From Rhodothermales bacterium (lineage in GTDB: Bacteria; Bacteroidota; Rhodothermia; Rhodothermales; VXPQ01), in assembly GCA_951812345.1 (NCBI GenBank), contig OX638295.1, positions 434,501-498,500 on the forward strand: DNA of 64,000 bases, given 5' to 3'. The notes below the pieces were generated by a model that saw only the letters and a program-made list of their open reading frames with translations, was not told where the DNA came from and did no database searches. This document shows, one piece after another, positions 54,700 to 64,000 of this stretch. Position 1 is the first letter of the stretch. Each line of letters starts with the position of its first letter. A program made the position numbers and the translations under genes.

Positions 54700-57600
54700 T
54701 CAGCCGCGAAGTCTTACTTCTTCCATATACACATTTCTGCTCTCAAATTCCGCATGCAGCCCCAAATGTTTTAATCCGCTACCGGTCAGCCAATGCATTC
54801 CGTCCGGTTCGGTGGAGCAGCGATGCAGCATTACGGGCACCGCGTCCTGCAGATTCCGCATGCGCTCGTTCGACCATAGCCGCTGATCCAGCACCACGAA
54901 CAACCCCTTGTCTTTTTCCGAACGGATCAGGCGTCCGAAGCCCTGCCGCAATTTCAGTTTGGTGGTGGGCCGGTAATATCTTTCCCAGAATGTATTGCCC
55001 ATGCATTCCTGCCGGTGCGCAATAAGCGGATCTCCGAGGTTCGGATTGGGCAGACGCACCACAATAACCTGCGATAGCGTTGCGCCGGGAAAATCCACGC
55101 CGGTCCAGAATCGATCCACTCCGAAGAGCACGCTGTGCTCCGTGGCGCGGAAGGCATTGATTTCGGCAAGGCTGCTCCCGTCCTGCAGCAGGGGATCGAC
55201 GCCGTATCGCTCCAGTACGGGCTGCACCTGTTCGAAGATGTCGCGCATCTCTTCCGTACTGGTGAAGAGCGCCAGCGTGCGCCCGTTCAGCGCCACGACC
55301 AGCCGGGCAAGAGCGCCTGCGGTTTCCTTGCGCCACCTGCTTTTTCGTTGCGCGGAACCGCCGGATACGTAGGGCGGGATGGAGGTCGTTACAAACCCCT
55401 TCACATTTTTGGCGTAATCGAACGGCGAGGCAATACGCTCCGACGTATGCGCATCGAACGGGATGCCCAGATTATCGGAAAACAGATCGAGACGATTGTC
55501 CACGAACAAAGTCGCCGAGGTGAAAAGGATGGTCGCATAGTGCTTTTGGCATGTTTCTTTCAGGACCGCCGAGATGTCATAGGGGATTTTTTGCAGCGTC
55601 CATCCTTCCCCGCGGAAGGTGCAGATATGTACGAAATCGTCCGAGGGGTAATCGTTTGCGATTTCCGACGCTTCGAAACTCAGTTCCTTTGCGAACCGGA
55701 TATATTTTACGATGCGCGCTTTTTCGCGTTGCATCCGCTTGTTTCCGGCGTCCTCGTACAGTCCGCTGTGCAGCAGGGCGTCCCAGCATGTAGCAATGTG
55801 ATCGAAGTGGGCGGCCAGCGAGGACAGATGCGTCTGGAAATGCTCTCCGGCCGTCGGGTGCATCGTGACCCATCGCCGGGTTTCGCGGTCAGGGTAGTCT
55901 CTGGATATCTCGCCGATGATGTCCAGGAGAACGTGGATTTCTTCGCAAGCCGCGCGAATGGACTGTACGCTCGATACGGCTTTTTCGAGCGTATCGTTAT
56001 CGGCTATTAGCCCGCCGCCGGCCGTCTGCAACGACTTCGCAAAACGATCTTCCAGCATGTGCGCAAATCCGCGCCGGCGTCCGGAGCCTGCAACCCGTTG
56101 CAAAAACCTGCGCCGGATACGGTAGGTGGACAGGATCATGGTGGCGGCGTTGCGCAGATTGTCCGGAAATTGATCCGCTTCGTCGATCAGGCATATTTGC
56201 GCCGGTTCCTGTATCTGGCTGTCCATGAGAGGCAGTTTGTAGTGGTTCGTAACCACGATGTCCGCCTCGCGGGCTTTTTGCAGGCGCCGGGGGTAGATGC
56301 AGGATGCGCCCATGCGGCACAGATCGGATGTGCAGGCAACCGCTGCATTCGCCTCGTCGATAAAATCGTCCAGATCGGGGAATCGCCGCCGGAAAGAATT
56401 CCAGGGGATATTTTCCGTTTCGCCCCGGTTGCGCACGAGGACCAGGAACAGGAACAGCCAGGCGAGGCGCTTCTCCGCCGGGGCGCCGCGGGATGCGCTT
56501 GCAGGACGTTTCCGCCGCGACGGAGGCATCTTTGCGGTTTTTCCGCCCGATTCTGCCGGTCCGTATGCTTCCTCGAACAGGTCGACCACGGCGGTGATGC
56601 ACAAAAAGTTGCTTTTGCCCTTGAGCGGCGCGGCCTTGAAATCCTGGTAAAGCGATCCCGTACGGGTAAGGCGCGGCCATTCCGTTTCGAGGAGGTGATC
56701 CTGTAGATTCTTCGTGGCCGTGGCGACAATGATTTTGCCGACTTTGCCGCTGCGCGCCTCCGGAGCGCGGCCCTGTCGAATATATTCGCAGGCCGGTATC
56801 AGATAGCCCAGCGTTTTTCCTGTGCCCGTTCCGGCCTCGATGGCGTATATGCCTTCTTTATTGATGGCGTCGGCGCAGAAGCGGGCGAAGGTCTGTTGTT
56901 CGCGCCGGGGCCGGAAGTCTTCCACCTCTTCGATCAGCCGGTCAAAGGTCTCGTCCACCTGTTCAAGGCTGATTATCGGCGGCTGCGCTGTTGCTTCCGG
57001 AGAGTCCTCTGCATCGACCTGCGGGTCCGGCGTCATGCGCCCATTGCCCCGGTGCGCCTCGCTCCCGTTAAGGAGCGCCATGTCAAGCGGTTCCGGCATG
57101 CGCGGACTCGTTTCCGTTGCAGGAGGCGCTGTGGCCTTGCGCGCTTCCCGGGTCAGGAGGCCGTTCCATGCATCCGCAGCGGGGATGGTATCGGGCGCCT
57201 TGTCCCCATAGGGTTTGGCGAACAGATCGTTGCTCCACTGGATCCGGTGCGCTATGCCGGCTACCTCCAATGCCGCGCGAAAGTCTTCGAGTCTGCCGGG
57301 GGATTCGCCTTGCGGGGCCATGGCCTGATCGAGCAGGCTGTATACGAGCGAGAATCCCGGTTTTGCCTGCGATTCGGAGCGAATCGCAGCGATGACGTCT
57401 TGCAACAGCAGGCCAAGGCTACGGACGAGGAGCGGCAACCGGGGATCGGAGCGGTTCCACTGCGTTTCGGGGATGGATTGCCGGATCAGCGTTTCGTCGT
57501 CCGGGAGATCGCGGTCGGGAAGGAAAAATCGGGCTATCTCGCAGAGATCGACGCAGATGGGGGATTTGCGTGCGGCTTGGCCGTTTCCGCTCCGGTTCGG

Positions 57601-57930
57601 GGCGGGCCGGAGAACGGTATGCCGGAACCAGTCCCGTTGCCGGTTCCGGTCGTAGAGGAAAAGCACGTCCAGATCGGCGAAGAAGGAAGCGATATCCGGT
57701 TCCGCTTCTTCCCAGGACGGTTTTCCTTTCCGGAGTTCCTTGCCGACCCGGCTTTGTTCGTAGAGCCGCCGCGTGAGGTTACGTCCGGGGTCGAGAATCC
57801 AGTCTTTGGCGAGCGGTGCGACGCGGTCGGAATAGCGCATTCCCGCCACATGAAATATCCGGTCGCGATCGGGATCGCTTCCCGTAGCAAAAAGACGCCC
57901 GACGCCAATCTTCAGAATTTTTTCCGGCAA
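54700..57930 (-). CDS. DinG/XPD-family ATP-dependent DNA helicase with degenerate exonuclease-like domain
   Basis: The 1076-residue protein starts at TTG (57928-57930), three codons after an in-frame stop, with GGGGGGAGG directly before it. The N-terminal ~110 residues resemble a DEDDh exonuclease domain (FATGSDPDRDRIFHVAG; PGRNLTRRLYEQSRVGKE) but the DxE catalytic acids are missing. The helicase part has Walker A EAGTGTGKTLGYL, DEAD (LIDEADQF), four likely Fe-S cysteines (SNFLC; CTSDLCRMGASC) and motif VI QGFGRLIRSEKDKG. It unwinds DNA 5'-3' in repair or R-loop removal. It follows the sugar transferase gene in the same frame after its stop. Confidence 0.85.
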   Translation of the reverse strand: MPEKILKIGVGRLFATGSDPDRDRIFHVAGMRYSDRVAPLAKDWILDPGRNLTRRLYEQSRVGKELRKGKPSWEEAEPDIASFFADLDVLFLYDRNRQRDWFRHTVLRPAPNRSGNGQAARKSPICVDLCEIARFFLPDRDLPDDETLIRQSIPETQWNRSDPRLPLLVRSLGLLLQDVIAAIRSESQAKPGFSLVYSLLDQAMAPQGESPGRLEDFRAALEVAGIAHRIQWSNDLFAKPYGDKAPDTIPAADAWNGLLTREARKATAPPATETSPRMPEPLDMALLNGSEAHRGNGRMTPDPQVDAEDSPEATAQPPIISLEQVDETFDRLIEEVEDFRPRREQQTFARFCADAINKEGIYAIEAGTGTGKTLGYLIPACEYIRQGRAPEARSGKVGKIIVATATKNLQDHLLETEWPRLTRTGSLYQDFKAAPLKGKSNFLCITAVVDLFEEAYGPAESGGKTAKMPPSRRKRPASASRGAPAEKRLAWLFLFLVLVRNRGETENIPWNSFRRRFPDLDDFIDEANAAVACTSDLCRMGASCIYPRRLQKAREADIVVTNHYKLPLMDSQIQEPAQICLIDEADQFPDNLRNAATMILSTYRIRRRFLQRVAGSGRRRGFAHMLEDRFAKSLQTAGGGLIADNDTLEKAVSSVQSIRAACEEIHVLLDIIGEISRDYPDRETRRWVTMHPTAGEHFQTHLSSLAAHFDHIATCWDALLHSGLYEDAGNKRMQREKARIVKYIRFAKELSFEASEIANDYPSDDFVHICTFRGEGWTLQKIPYDISAVLKETCQKHYATILFTSATLFVDNRLDLFSDNLGIPFDAHTSERIASPFDYAKNVKGFVTTSIPPYVSGGSAQRKSRWRKETAGALARLVVALNGRTLALFTSTEEMRDIFEQVQPVLERYGVDPLLQDGSSLAEINAFRATEHSVLFGVDRFWTGVDFPGATLSQVIVVRLPNPNLGDPLIAHRQECMGNTFWERYYRPTTKLKLRQGFGRLIRSEKDKGLFVVLDQRLWSNERMRNLQDAVPVMLHRCSTEPDGMHWLTGSGLKHLGLHAEFESRNVYMEEVRLRG

Positions 57931-57939
57931 CCTCCCCCC

Positions 57940-59349
57940 TCAATACGCATTCTTGTTCACGAACCCGGACCATAGCGTCATAATCATGATCTTGACATCC
58001 AGGCGGAGGGACCAGTTGCGGATATAGTACAGGTCGTACTCGATGCGTTTTTCGATGGAGGTGTCGCCCCGCCAGCCATTGACCTGCGCCCATCCGGTGA
58101 TGCCTGCCTTCATCTTGTGGCGCAGCATGTAGCGGGGCACGCGGTCCCGGAATTGCTCGATGAATACCGGTCGCTCGGGCCGGGGCCCCACGACCGACAT
58201 GTCTCCCTTGAGCACATTGATGAACTGCGGCAATTCGTCGAGGGAGGTGCGCCGCATGAGTGCGCCGAGCCGGGTCGCTCTTTTTTCACCCGGCTGCGCC
58301 CATACGGCGCCGGTGGCGGCTTCGGCGTCCACGGGCATGGACCGGAACTTCAGCATATCGAAGGTGCGTCCGTTGAGTCCCATCCGGCTCTGCCTGTAAA
58401 ACACAGGCCCGGGCGAGGAGAACTTCACCCCTATGGCAAGCAGCAGCAGGAGCGGGGACAGGAGAACGAGTACCGTCGAAGCGAAAACCATGTCCACGAT
58501 GCGCTTCGTAATGCGGGCGAATTCCAGGGGCGCTTCGTCGATCAGGTGGATGATGGGCAGGCCCTCGATGCTGGTGACCCGGCTGTTCACGATGTCGAAG
58601 TGGAACAGATCCGGGACGAGGCAGACATGCGCCAGCCGGGTGGACAGTTCGTCCACGAGGGGCTGGATCTGATGCAGGACCGTGAGCGGGAGGGCAATAT
58701 AGACGTAGTTGATGGGGCGGCCTGCCTGCTGGAAACGGTCCACGACGGCTACGGCCTCCGAGACGCTCCCCAGTACGTCTTCCTCATCCTTCTTGTGGTC
58801 GTCGAGGAAGCCTGCGATCTCGAACCCGATCCAGGGGTATTGCCGCAGCGCGTCTTCCAGTTTGCGCCCGGCGTCTCCCGCTCCCAGAATAAGGACGCGC
58901 CGCAGGTACATTCCCCGCTTGCGGGCGCGACGCAGCAGCATATACATGGCGACGCGGGCGAACACCATCAGCATCGGGGTAATGGCGCCGAAGAGCATCA
59001 TGTGGAGGCGCGAGAAATACAGCTCGCGGTAGAAGGACAGCGAAGCGGTAACCACGATCAGGCCCATGACCACCGCTTTGGCCACGCTGAGCGTGAGGTG
59101 CGTCATGCGCTGCAGGCGGTCGGGGGTGTACAGGCCGGAAAACCAGAACACGCCCATCGACACGATGAGCACCCACGGAAGGAAGCTGAGGTACCGGGAA
59201 AGGGGCAGCCACTCAGGTGGAGGGATAAACCCTGTCCAGTCGAGGACCTCGAAGCGGATGAACCAGGCGAGAATCCACCCGATGACGATCAGGGCCAGAT
59301 CGACGGCGAACAGGATGCGCTGAAACAGCCGGCTTTGCTCTTGTAACAT
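57940..59349 (-). CDS. Undecaprenyl-phosphate sugar phosphotransferase (WcaJ/WbaP-like)
   Basis: The 469-residue protein has four N-terminal transmembrane helices (to about residue 135), a CoA-binding-like domain (RRVLILGAGDAGRKLEDAL) and the C-terminal bacterial sugar transferase domain. The latter shows KRIVDMVFAS, KFSSPGPVFYRQSRMG, KFRSMPVDAE, TSLDELPQFINVLKGDMS, VGPRPERP and KAGITGWAQVNG, all intact. It transfers a sugar phosphate to undecaprenyl phosphate to start polymer synthesis, and could supply the Wzx/Wzy system at the other end of the window. The DinG gene follows after 9 bp. Confidence 0.9.
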   Translation of the reverse strand: MLQEQSRLFQRILFAVDLALIVIGWILAWFIRFEVLDWTGFIPPPEWLPLSRYLSFLPWVLIVSMGVFWFSGLYTPDRLQRMTHLTLSVAKAVVMGLIVVTASLSFYRELYFSRLHMMLFGAITPMLMVFARVAMYMLLRRARKRGMYLRRVLILGAGDAGRKLEDALRQYPWIGFEIAGFLDDHKKDEEDVLGSVSEAVAVVDRFQQAGRPINYVYIALPLTVLHQIQPLVDELSTRLAHVCLVPDLFHFDIVNSRVTSIEGLPIIHLIDEAPLEFARITKRIVDMVFASTVLVLLSPLLLLLAIGVKFSSPGPVFYRQSRMGLNGRTFDMLKFRSMPVDAEAATGAVWAQPGEKRATRLGALMRRTSLDELPQFINVLKGDMSVVGPRPERPVFIEQFRDRVPRYMLRHKMKAGITGWAQVNGWRGDTSIEKRIEYDLYYIRNWSLRLDVKIMIMTLWSGFVNKNAY

Positions 59350-59502
59350 AGAGACGCTGCGTCGTTACGTTGTAGATGCTTTTGCCGTAGCGCTATTGCA
59401 TATGAGACGGTCCTGACAAGTTCGGAAGGACAGGGGCCAGCGAGTACGGATCGTCGCCGTGATTCTCCTTCGTCAAATCTTTCTTTCGCCGGAATGTTTC
59501 TA

Positions 59503-59583
59503 TAGGATACTCTGATTAAGTCCGCGAAGTTCAGAGGTTGAGAGGGGTGGGCTGAGCGAAGCGGTTTTGGTCAGAGTATCCTA
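59503..59583. repeat. Palindromic element interrupted by a 34-nt insertion
   Basis: Left arm TAGGATACTCTGA (59503-59515) and loop TTAAGTCCGCGAAGT (59516-59530) are followed by TCAGAG (59531-59536), then 34 unrelated bases, then the full right arm TCAGAGTATCCTA (59571-59583). TCAGAG thus occurs on both sides of the insert. The right arm overlaps the ROK gene's stop (TAG on the minus strand). Confidence 0.8.
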
Positions 59584-60498
59584 TTCCTGGTCGATATCTC
59601 CTCCGGCGGCGTGCCGGGCCAGCGCCAGCGCGCCGATCACGCCGGCGTCGTCTCCCAGTCCCGGCGGCACGATGAACGTTTCCGGATGGTTCACGATTTC
59701 CGGGCTTTGCAGGTAGTCGGCCAGCAGGTGCTGTACGCGCCGGCGGATGCGCGGGAACAGGTGGCGCTGGTGCATGACGCCCCCGCCAAGGATAATGCGC
59801 TGCGGCGAAAGCACGCACGCGATGTTCACCAGTGCGGCGGAGAGATAGTGGACCATATTGGTCCATATTTGGTGATCGGCGGGCAGACGATCCGGCGGGC
59901 CGCCTGCGCGGGCGCGCAACGCGGGGCCGGACGCCATGCCTTCGAAACAATCTCCATGGAAGGGGCACACCCCCTCGAATTTGTCGCCTTCGGCACGCGG
60001 CAGTCTCATATGCCCCATTTCCGGATGCAGCAGGCCGTGTATGCGTACGCCGCCGACCAGGGCTCCACCGCCTATTCCCGTGCCGATTGTCAGATATGCG
60101 AACGTATGCAGGCCCTTCGCGGCGCCGAGCGCTCCCTCTCCGAGGGCGGCGGCGTTCGTGTCCGTATCGAAACCAACAGGTACGTCGAGCGCCCGGCGGA
60201 GACTGCCTGCAAAATCGGTGTGCTGCCACCCCTCTTTCGGCGTGGTGGTGATATACCCCCAAGTAGGGGACCCGGGGCGGGGATCTACGGGGCCGAACGA
60301 CCCGATGCCCAGTGCGGTCAGTCCGTCGTTTCCTGCCCGGGACCGGAAGAATTCAATAGCCCGCCCGATCGTTTCGGCGGGCGTGGTGGTGGGAAATTCG
60401 ATGCGCTCGAGCAACGAAAGCGACGCGTCGCCGATCGCGCACACGAACTTTGTGCCTCCAGCCTCGATGCCGCCGTATTGTGCGTATCGTGCAAGCAT
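59581..60498 (-). CDS. ROK family sugar kinase (fructokinase-like)
   Basis: The roughly 305-residue protein has the phosphate-binding GGIEAGGTKFVCAIG N-terminus, DTDTNAAALGE with the catalytic aspartate, IGTGIGGGALVGG, and the ROK zinc motif: H in HPEMGH, CPFHGDC. The CPFHGDCFEGMASGPAL segment is typical of fructokinase-type ROK kinases (YdhR/Mak). It phosphorylates a hexose at C6. I chose ATG 60498 over TTG 60510. It follows nadC by 80 bp. Its stop is inside a palindromic element. Confidence 0.87.
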   Translation of the reverse strand: MLARYAQYGGIEAGGTKFVCAIGDASLSLLERIEFPTTTPAETIGRAIEFFRSRAGNDGLTALGIGSFGPVDPRPGSPTWGYITTTPKEGWQHTDFAGSLRRALDVPVGFDTDTNAAALGEGALGAAKGLHTFAYLTIGTGIGGGALVGGVRIHGLLHPEMGHMRLPRAEGDKFEGVCPFHGDCFEGMASGPALRARAGGPPDRLPADHQIWTNMVHYLSAALVNIACVLSPQRIILGGGVMHQRHLFPRIRRRVQHLLADYLQSPEIVNHPETFIVPPGLGDDAGVIGALALARHAAGGDIDQE

Positions 60499-60578
60499 GG
60501 TTCGCCCCAATATGGTTTACGGAATGATTTACAGATTGTTACAGGGACGGGCCTGCATCGCCCGGCAGAGGGTACCCG

Positions 60579-61475
60579 TTACATCATGCGCAGTTGCAGG
60601 GAAATATCCAGCGCCTCGACGGAATGCGTCAGGGCGCCGCAGGAAATGTACTGTACGCCGGTTTCGGCGATGGCCCGGACCGTGTCGAGGGTCACGTTGC
60701 CGGACGCTTCGGCAGGGATCCGCCCGTCGATGAGGGCTGTGGCTGCCCGGAGCCGGGATACGTCTATCTGTCCGCTGGCAGACATGTCTGCCATGTTATC
60801 CAGCAGAATGCGGTCCGCGCATCCGGTGCGGAGCACCTCGCGCACCTCGTCCAGCGTACGTGTTTCGATCTCGATAAGCGCCGGCAATGGCTGTTCCCGA
60901 CGGTGTCGGTCCGCCGCCCGGAGCGCTTGCGCCACGCCCCCCGCGGCGGCAATGTGGTTTTCCTTGATGAGAAACATATCGTGGAGACCCAGGCGGTGGT
61001 TTGTCCCGCCGCCTAACCGGACCGCCCATTTGTCGAACCGGCGCAGACCGGGTGCGGTCTTGCGCGTGTCCATAATCTGTACCGGAAACCCCTCGACGGC
61101 GTCTACGAACCGGCGCGTACCGGTTGCTATGCCGCTCATGCGCTGCATCAGGTTCAGGACGAGCCGCTCGGCGACGAGTAGGCCTCGCGCCGGTCCATGG
61201 GCCGTTCCGAACGTGGCGCCGGCGCGAATGGCCCCGCCGTCTTCGCATTCCCAGAAACACCGGATGCGGTCATCCACTGTGGAGAAAACACATTCGGCCA
61301 TGGTCAGGCCTGCCAGCACGCCGTCTGCCTTGGCAAGGAATTGTCCCTCGGCCTGCAGGGTCTCATCGACTACGGCTTCTGTCGTGACGTCTCCGGAGCC
61401 GACATCCTCCGCCAGCGCGTCCTTGACGAATCTCCGCAACGCCTTCTCGGAGATGTAATCGGGCAGATTGTTCAT
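60579..61475 (-). CDS. nadC: Nicotinate-nucleotide pyrophosphorylase (quinolinate phosphoribosyltransferase)
   Basis: NadC makes nicotinate mononucleotide from quinolinate and PRPP in de novo NAD synthesis. The 298-residue protein has EDVGSGDVTTEAV, ERLVLNLMQRMSGIAT, DTRKTAPGLRRFDKWAVRLG with substrate-binding Arg/Lys residues, NHRLGLHDMFLIKENHI, IEIETRTLDE and EASGNVTLDTV. All standard motifs are intact. MNNLPDYISEK at 61475 is preferred over the upstream open start at 61562. It follows accA by 28 bp. No nadA or nadB is in the window. Confidence 0.95.
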   Translation of the reverse strand: MNNLPDYISEKALRRFVKDALAEDVGSGDVTTEAVVDETLQAEGQFLAKADGVLAGLTMAECVFSTVDDRIRCFWECEDGGAIRAGATFGTAHGPARGLLVAERLVLNLMQRMSGIATGTRRFVDAVEGFPVQIMDTRKTAPGLRRFDKWAVRLGGGTNHRLGLHDMFLIKENHIAAAGGVAQALRAADRHRREQPLPALIEIETRTLDEVREVLRTGCADRILLDNMADMSASGQIDVSRLRAATALIDGRIPAEASGNVTLDTVRAIAETGVQYISCGALTHSVEALDISLQLRMM

Positions 61476-61503
61476 TGCAGATGGCTTACCGGGCGGATTC
61501 CGG

Positions 61504-62499
61504 TCATGGGTCAATTCGAACGCTTCCCATGTGCTCGAATTTTTCGATGCGTTTCCGGACAAGGTCTTCCGGGGCCGTTCCTCCGATTTCCGCGAGCGTT
61601 TCCTCGATCACTGTGCCCACGCTGCGAATGGTGGCGGCCGGGTTCCGGTGTGCGCCCCCTTCCGGTTCCTTGACGATCCGGTCGATGACGCCAAACTCGA
61701 TCAGATCGGGGGCGGTAAGTTTCAGAGATTGCGCCGCGTCTTCCTTGTAATCCCACGACCGCCACAGGATCTGCGAACAGCTCTCGGGAGAAATCACGGA
61801 ATACCAGGAATTTTCGAGCATCAGGATGCGATCGCCGATGCCGATGCCAAGGGCCCCACCCGATGCCCCCTCGCCGATGATGACGACCACAATGGGTACG
61901 GGCAGACGGGCCATCTCGAACAGATTTTTGGCGATAGCTTCCGCCTGACAGCGTTCTTCCGCTTCCAGTCCGGGATATGCGCCGGGGGTATCGAGCAGCG
62001 TGATCACCGGGCGGTTGAATTTGGCGGCGAGCCGCACGAGCCGCAGCGCCTTGCGGTATCCTTCCGGATTCGGCATGCCGAAGCGCCGGTATTTCCGGCT
62101 CTTCATGTCGCGCCCTTTCTGGTGCCCCATGATCATGACGGAGCGGTCGACGCCCCCGTATTCGGCGCCGCGAAACGTCGCGAATCCTCCCACGATCGCG
62201 GGGTCGTCTCCATACAGGCGGTCGCCGTGCAATTCCACAAAGTCCTCCGTCATGGCCTCGATATAATCGAGCGTGTACGGCCTCATCGGGTGGCGGGCGA
62301 TCTGTACGCGCTGCCACCGCGTCAGATTGCGGTAGATGGATGCGCGCAATTCGTCCACGCGAGCCTCCAGCGCAGCGATTTCCCGGGACAGGTCAACCTT
62401 CGCGTCTTCCGTATCGAATGTCCTCATTTCGTCGAGCTTCTGCTCGAGTTCCACGAGAGGTTTTTCGAAATCCAGAAGATATTGAGGAGATGGCGTCAT
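61504..62499 (-). CDS. accA: Acetyl-CoA carboxylase carboxyltransferase subunit alpha
   Basis: AccA is half of the carboxyltransferase that makes malonyl-CoA for fatty-acid synthesis. The 331-residue protein has the N-terminal helical region [73 protein letters not shown] and [17 protein letters not shown], all typical. Its ATG overlaps the stop of the glycosyltransferase fusion (ATGA), suggesting coupling. Length is normal. Confidence 0.95.
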   Translation of the reverse strand: MTPSPQYLLDFEKPLVELEQKLDEMRTFDTEDAKVDLSREIAALEARVDELRASIYRNLTRWQRVQIARHPMRPYTLDYIEAMTEDFVELHGDRLYGDDPAIVGGFATFRGAEYGGVDRSVMIMGHQKGRDMKSRKYRRFGMPNPEGYRKALRLVRLAAKFNRPVITLLDTPGAYPGLEAEERCQAEAIAKNLFEMARLPVPIVVVIIGEGASGGALGIGIGDRILMLENSWYSVISPESCSQILWRSWDYKEDAAQSLKLTAPDLIEFGVIDRIVKEPEGGAHRNPAATIRSVGTVIEETLAEIGGTAPEDLVRKRIEKFEHMGSVRIDP

Positions 62500-64000
62500 G
62501 AGCCGATGTGTTCGTGAATCCCGGCGGTGTCCTTGAGTGACCGGACGATAATATCCCAATCGAGAGACAGGGTCCGGTTTCTGACATAGAACCAGTAGGC
62601 GGAATCAAGTTCGTCTACGGCGTCCCGGGGCAGGGTGACGACATCGACCACCGTGAAAACGCCGGGCCGGAGGTTCCATTCCGGAGGCGGGCGGTAATCG
62701 GTGGTTTCGTCGTAACCGACCAGGGCGCGTCGTCCGAGAAGAATATCGAAAAAAAATTTCGTTTTACGTGCAAGGCGCGCCGGAAGCGAGTTTTGACCGG
62801 CGAGGGGGGCGGTTGCCGCCAGCACGGGATGCATGACAAGACCGACCGCCGCAATGCCTTTTTCCAACAGACGTCGGGCTGCTGACGGGCGCGCGTGTAT
62901 GAATGCGTCCCCTGTTTCTACGAGATTGACCATCGAAAGATCGTCCACCGATGCTCTGCCGATGACATGGTCTCGACCATCGGCAAGGATGCGGATGTGT
63001 ACGTTCAGGTCGTGCAGTTCCTGGATATACCGGAAAATGGACCGGTTCGAGAGCGCGGCGGAAGCAAAAACGACATCGTGGAGGCTCCCGAGACGGACCA
63101 TGTCGCGCAATTGCCCGGCGCGACCGAGCCATGCCGGATTCGGGCTTTCTGCAGACTTGCCGGGATCGTCTCCGGGCGTTTCTTCGTCAAGGCCGCGAAC
63201 AAGCGCTGCTTCGGGATCGCTTCCGTTGTGCACAGGCATTTCTTCGCCCGGCGTCACGAATCCTTTCAGGGAGAATGGGGGCCTCGGGTGCCGGGCAAGC
63301 ATGTTGTGCAGACGTATGGCCTCGTCCCGGTGTCCCACGAGGACGGCGTGTCGCCCGTGCATCGGTTCGGCGTCCCGGCGCATGCGGATCCACCGCGCGG
63401 TCCAGGACGCGAAGACAGCCACAGGCAAAGTGAGTAGTACGACAAGCCTTGAAAAGGCAATGGTTTTCACGAAAAAGGACAGCGCGGCCACGAGTAGGAG
63501 GCTTGCAAGTATGCCTATCGGGACGGAACGGAAAGAATTTTTGCGCCGGTATCCCCCCAGGGCGGCGATGCCTGTTACGGAGCCGAGGCCGTATATCGGC
63601 GCCACAACCGTAAAGAACAGCGGCACCACGCGGGTGTCGAGCATGGATGCATAGGCTGTCGCCAGAAGGCCTGCGGAGACATATACCATGCAGAAATCCA
63701 GGAGGGGCAAGGCGGCGATGCGTCCGAATTTCGCCGCCACGGACATCCCGGCCCGGAGCAAGATGCCGCATCGAAGCAACAGGGCCAGCAGTTTCGAGTA
63801 TCGACTCTCGAAATGCTTCTCCGTAAACCGGAGCATGGCTCCATAGAAAAGGCGCACGTAACGCAATTCGCCTTTCCGGGTGCTCTGCCCTTTATAATGA
63901 ATAATTTCCGTTTCCGGGGTATAGTAGATTTTCCAGCGGGCCTGCTGGATGCGGTAGCACAAGTCGATATCTTCCCCGTACATGAAGAAGTCTTCGTCGA
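62496..64000 (-). CDS. Glycosyltransferase family 2 fused to degenerate sugar-transferase-like membrane domain (5' end outside window)
   Basis: The visible 501 codons begin mid-gene ([18 protein letters not shown]), the end of a GT-A glycosyltransferase of the rhamnosyltransferase type (ED.DLCYR..., [13 protein letters not shown]). Then come about four hydrophobic helices (85-215), a CoA-binding-like region ([13 protein letters not shown]), and a C-terminus resembling bacterial sugar transferases ([20 protein letters not shown]). The transferase catalytic motifs are absent: no DELPQ, and the VGPRP position reads VGYDE. The protein probably acts in polysaccharide assembly. Its stop overlaps the accA start (ATGA). 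Confidence 0.7.
   Translation of the reverse strand, partial: DEDFFMYGEDIDLCYRIQQARWKIYYTPETEIIHYKGQSTRKGELRYVRLFYGAMLRFTEKHFESRYSKLLALLLRCGILLRAGMSVAAKFGRIAALPLLDFCMVYVSAGLLATAYASMLDTRVVPLFFTVVAPIYGLGSVTGIAALGGYRRKNSFRSVPIGILASLLLVAALSFFVKTIAFSRLVVLLTLPVAVFASWTARWIRMRRDAEPMHGRHAVLVGHRDEAIRLHNMLARHPRPPFSLKGFVTPGEEMPVHNGSDPEAALVRGLDEETPGDDPGKSAESPNPAWLGRAGQLRDMVRLGSLHDVVFASAALSNRSIFRYIQELHDLNVHIRILADGRDHVIGRASVDDLSMVNLVETGDAFIHARPSAARRLLEKGIAAVGLVMHPVLAATAPLAGQNSLPARLARKTKFFFDILLGRRALVGYDETTDYRPPPEWNLRPGVFTVVDVVTLPRDAVDELDSAYWFYVRNRTLSLDWDIIVRSLKDTAGIHEHIGS

Noticed and set aside
57928-57942. Fusion of the sugar transferase and DinG genes by stop readthrough
   Set aside because: They are in the same frame with only TGA and three codons between, but the DinG gene has its own ribosome-binding sequence and a plausible TTG start, and the two functions are unrelated.
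59611-61458. Long plus-strand open frame of 615 codons across the ROK and nadC genes
   Set aside because: It lies antisense to two genes with clear motifs, and its translation is arginine/serine-rich low-complexity with no recognisable domain. It is a shadow of GC-rich coding sequence.

Overview
The window reads as a contiguous chromosome segment of a GC-rich member of the Bacteroidota/Rhodothermota group, most likely a Rhodothermia-type bacterium. Supporting signs are a fused E2-E1 2-oxoglutarate dehydrogenase (24624-28316), an HPr kinase, a DUF2795 protein, several DUF5687-like permeases, MEP-pathway isoprenoid genes (ispE, ispG), a rpsU gene with a strong Shine-Dalgarno and a Gram-negative envelope (Wza/Wzz, Omp85, PBP1A). 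The lineage is inferred from gene content only. I see no rRNA, tRNA, CRISPR array, transposase or integrase.

Layout. 1-5049 (minus): a polysaccharide assembly operon wza-wzz-wzy/ligase-wzx with overlapping stops and starts, cut by the left edge. 5347-18896: core genes, with ispE and rhomboid/EEP on plus and PBP1A on minus, then a plus run ispG-pgsA-ftsY-fmt-galactokinase-like-moxR-hprK-M23 peptidase. 19096-31414 (mostly plus): DUF2795, Omp85, rlmD, an SDR epimerase, kgd, rdgB, dtd, moaC, floA, with rpsU on minus. 32046-35062 (minus): pspA, a membrane coiled-coil protein and a CNNM/HlyC protein. 35458-38450: rpmE and uvrB facing away from a STAS gene. 38453-41308: M16 peptidase.

41406-54691 is the accessory region. 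It holds three full-length DUF5687-like permeases plus a half-length one with its ABC ATPase, interrupted by a rhodanese gene and an AbiEi/AbiEii toxin-antitoxin pair. An ABC-F ATPase follows. A two-gene type II restriction-modification module sits at the end of the ABC-F gene between two perfect 39-bp direct repeats, each carrying the last 12 ABC-F codons. 54700-64000 (minus): a DinG-family helicase, a WcaJ-type sugar transferase, a ROK kinase, nadC, accA and a glycosyltransferase fusion cut by the right edge.

The most noteworthy observations are: the restriction-modification module inside a long target duplication (52096-54691); a family of palindromic elements with conserved stem and conserved 15-nt loop at five intergenic places, mostly touching stop codons; the permease array with AT-rich 3' halves; a galactokinase homologue, a DinG exonuclease domain and a sugar-transferase-like domain that have each lost catalytic motifs; an rlmD gene whose natural start appears to be AUC; and a perfect inverted repeat between uvrB and the STAS gene.
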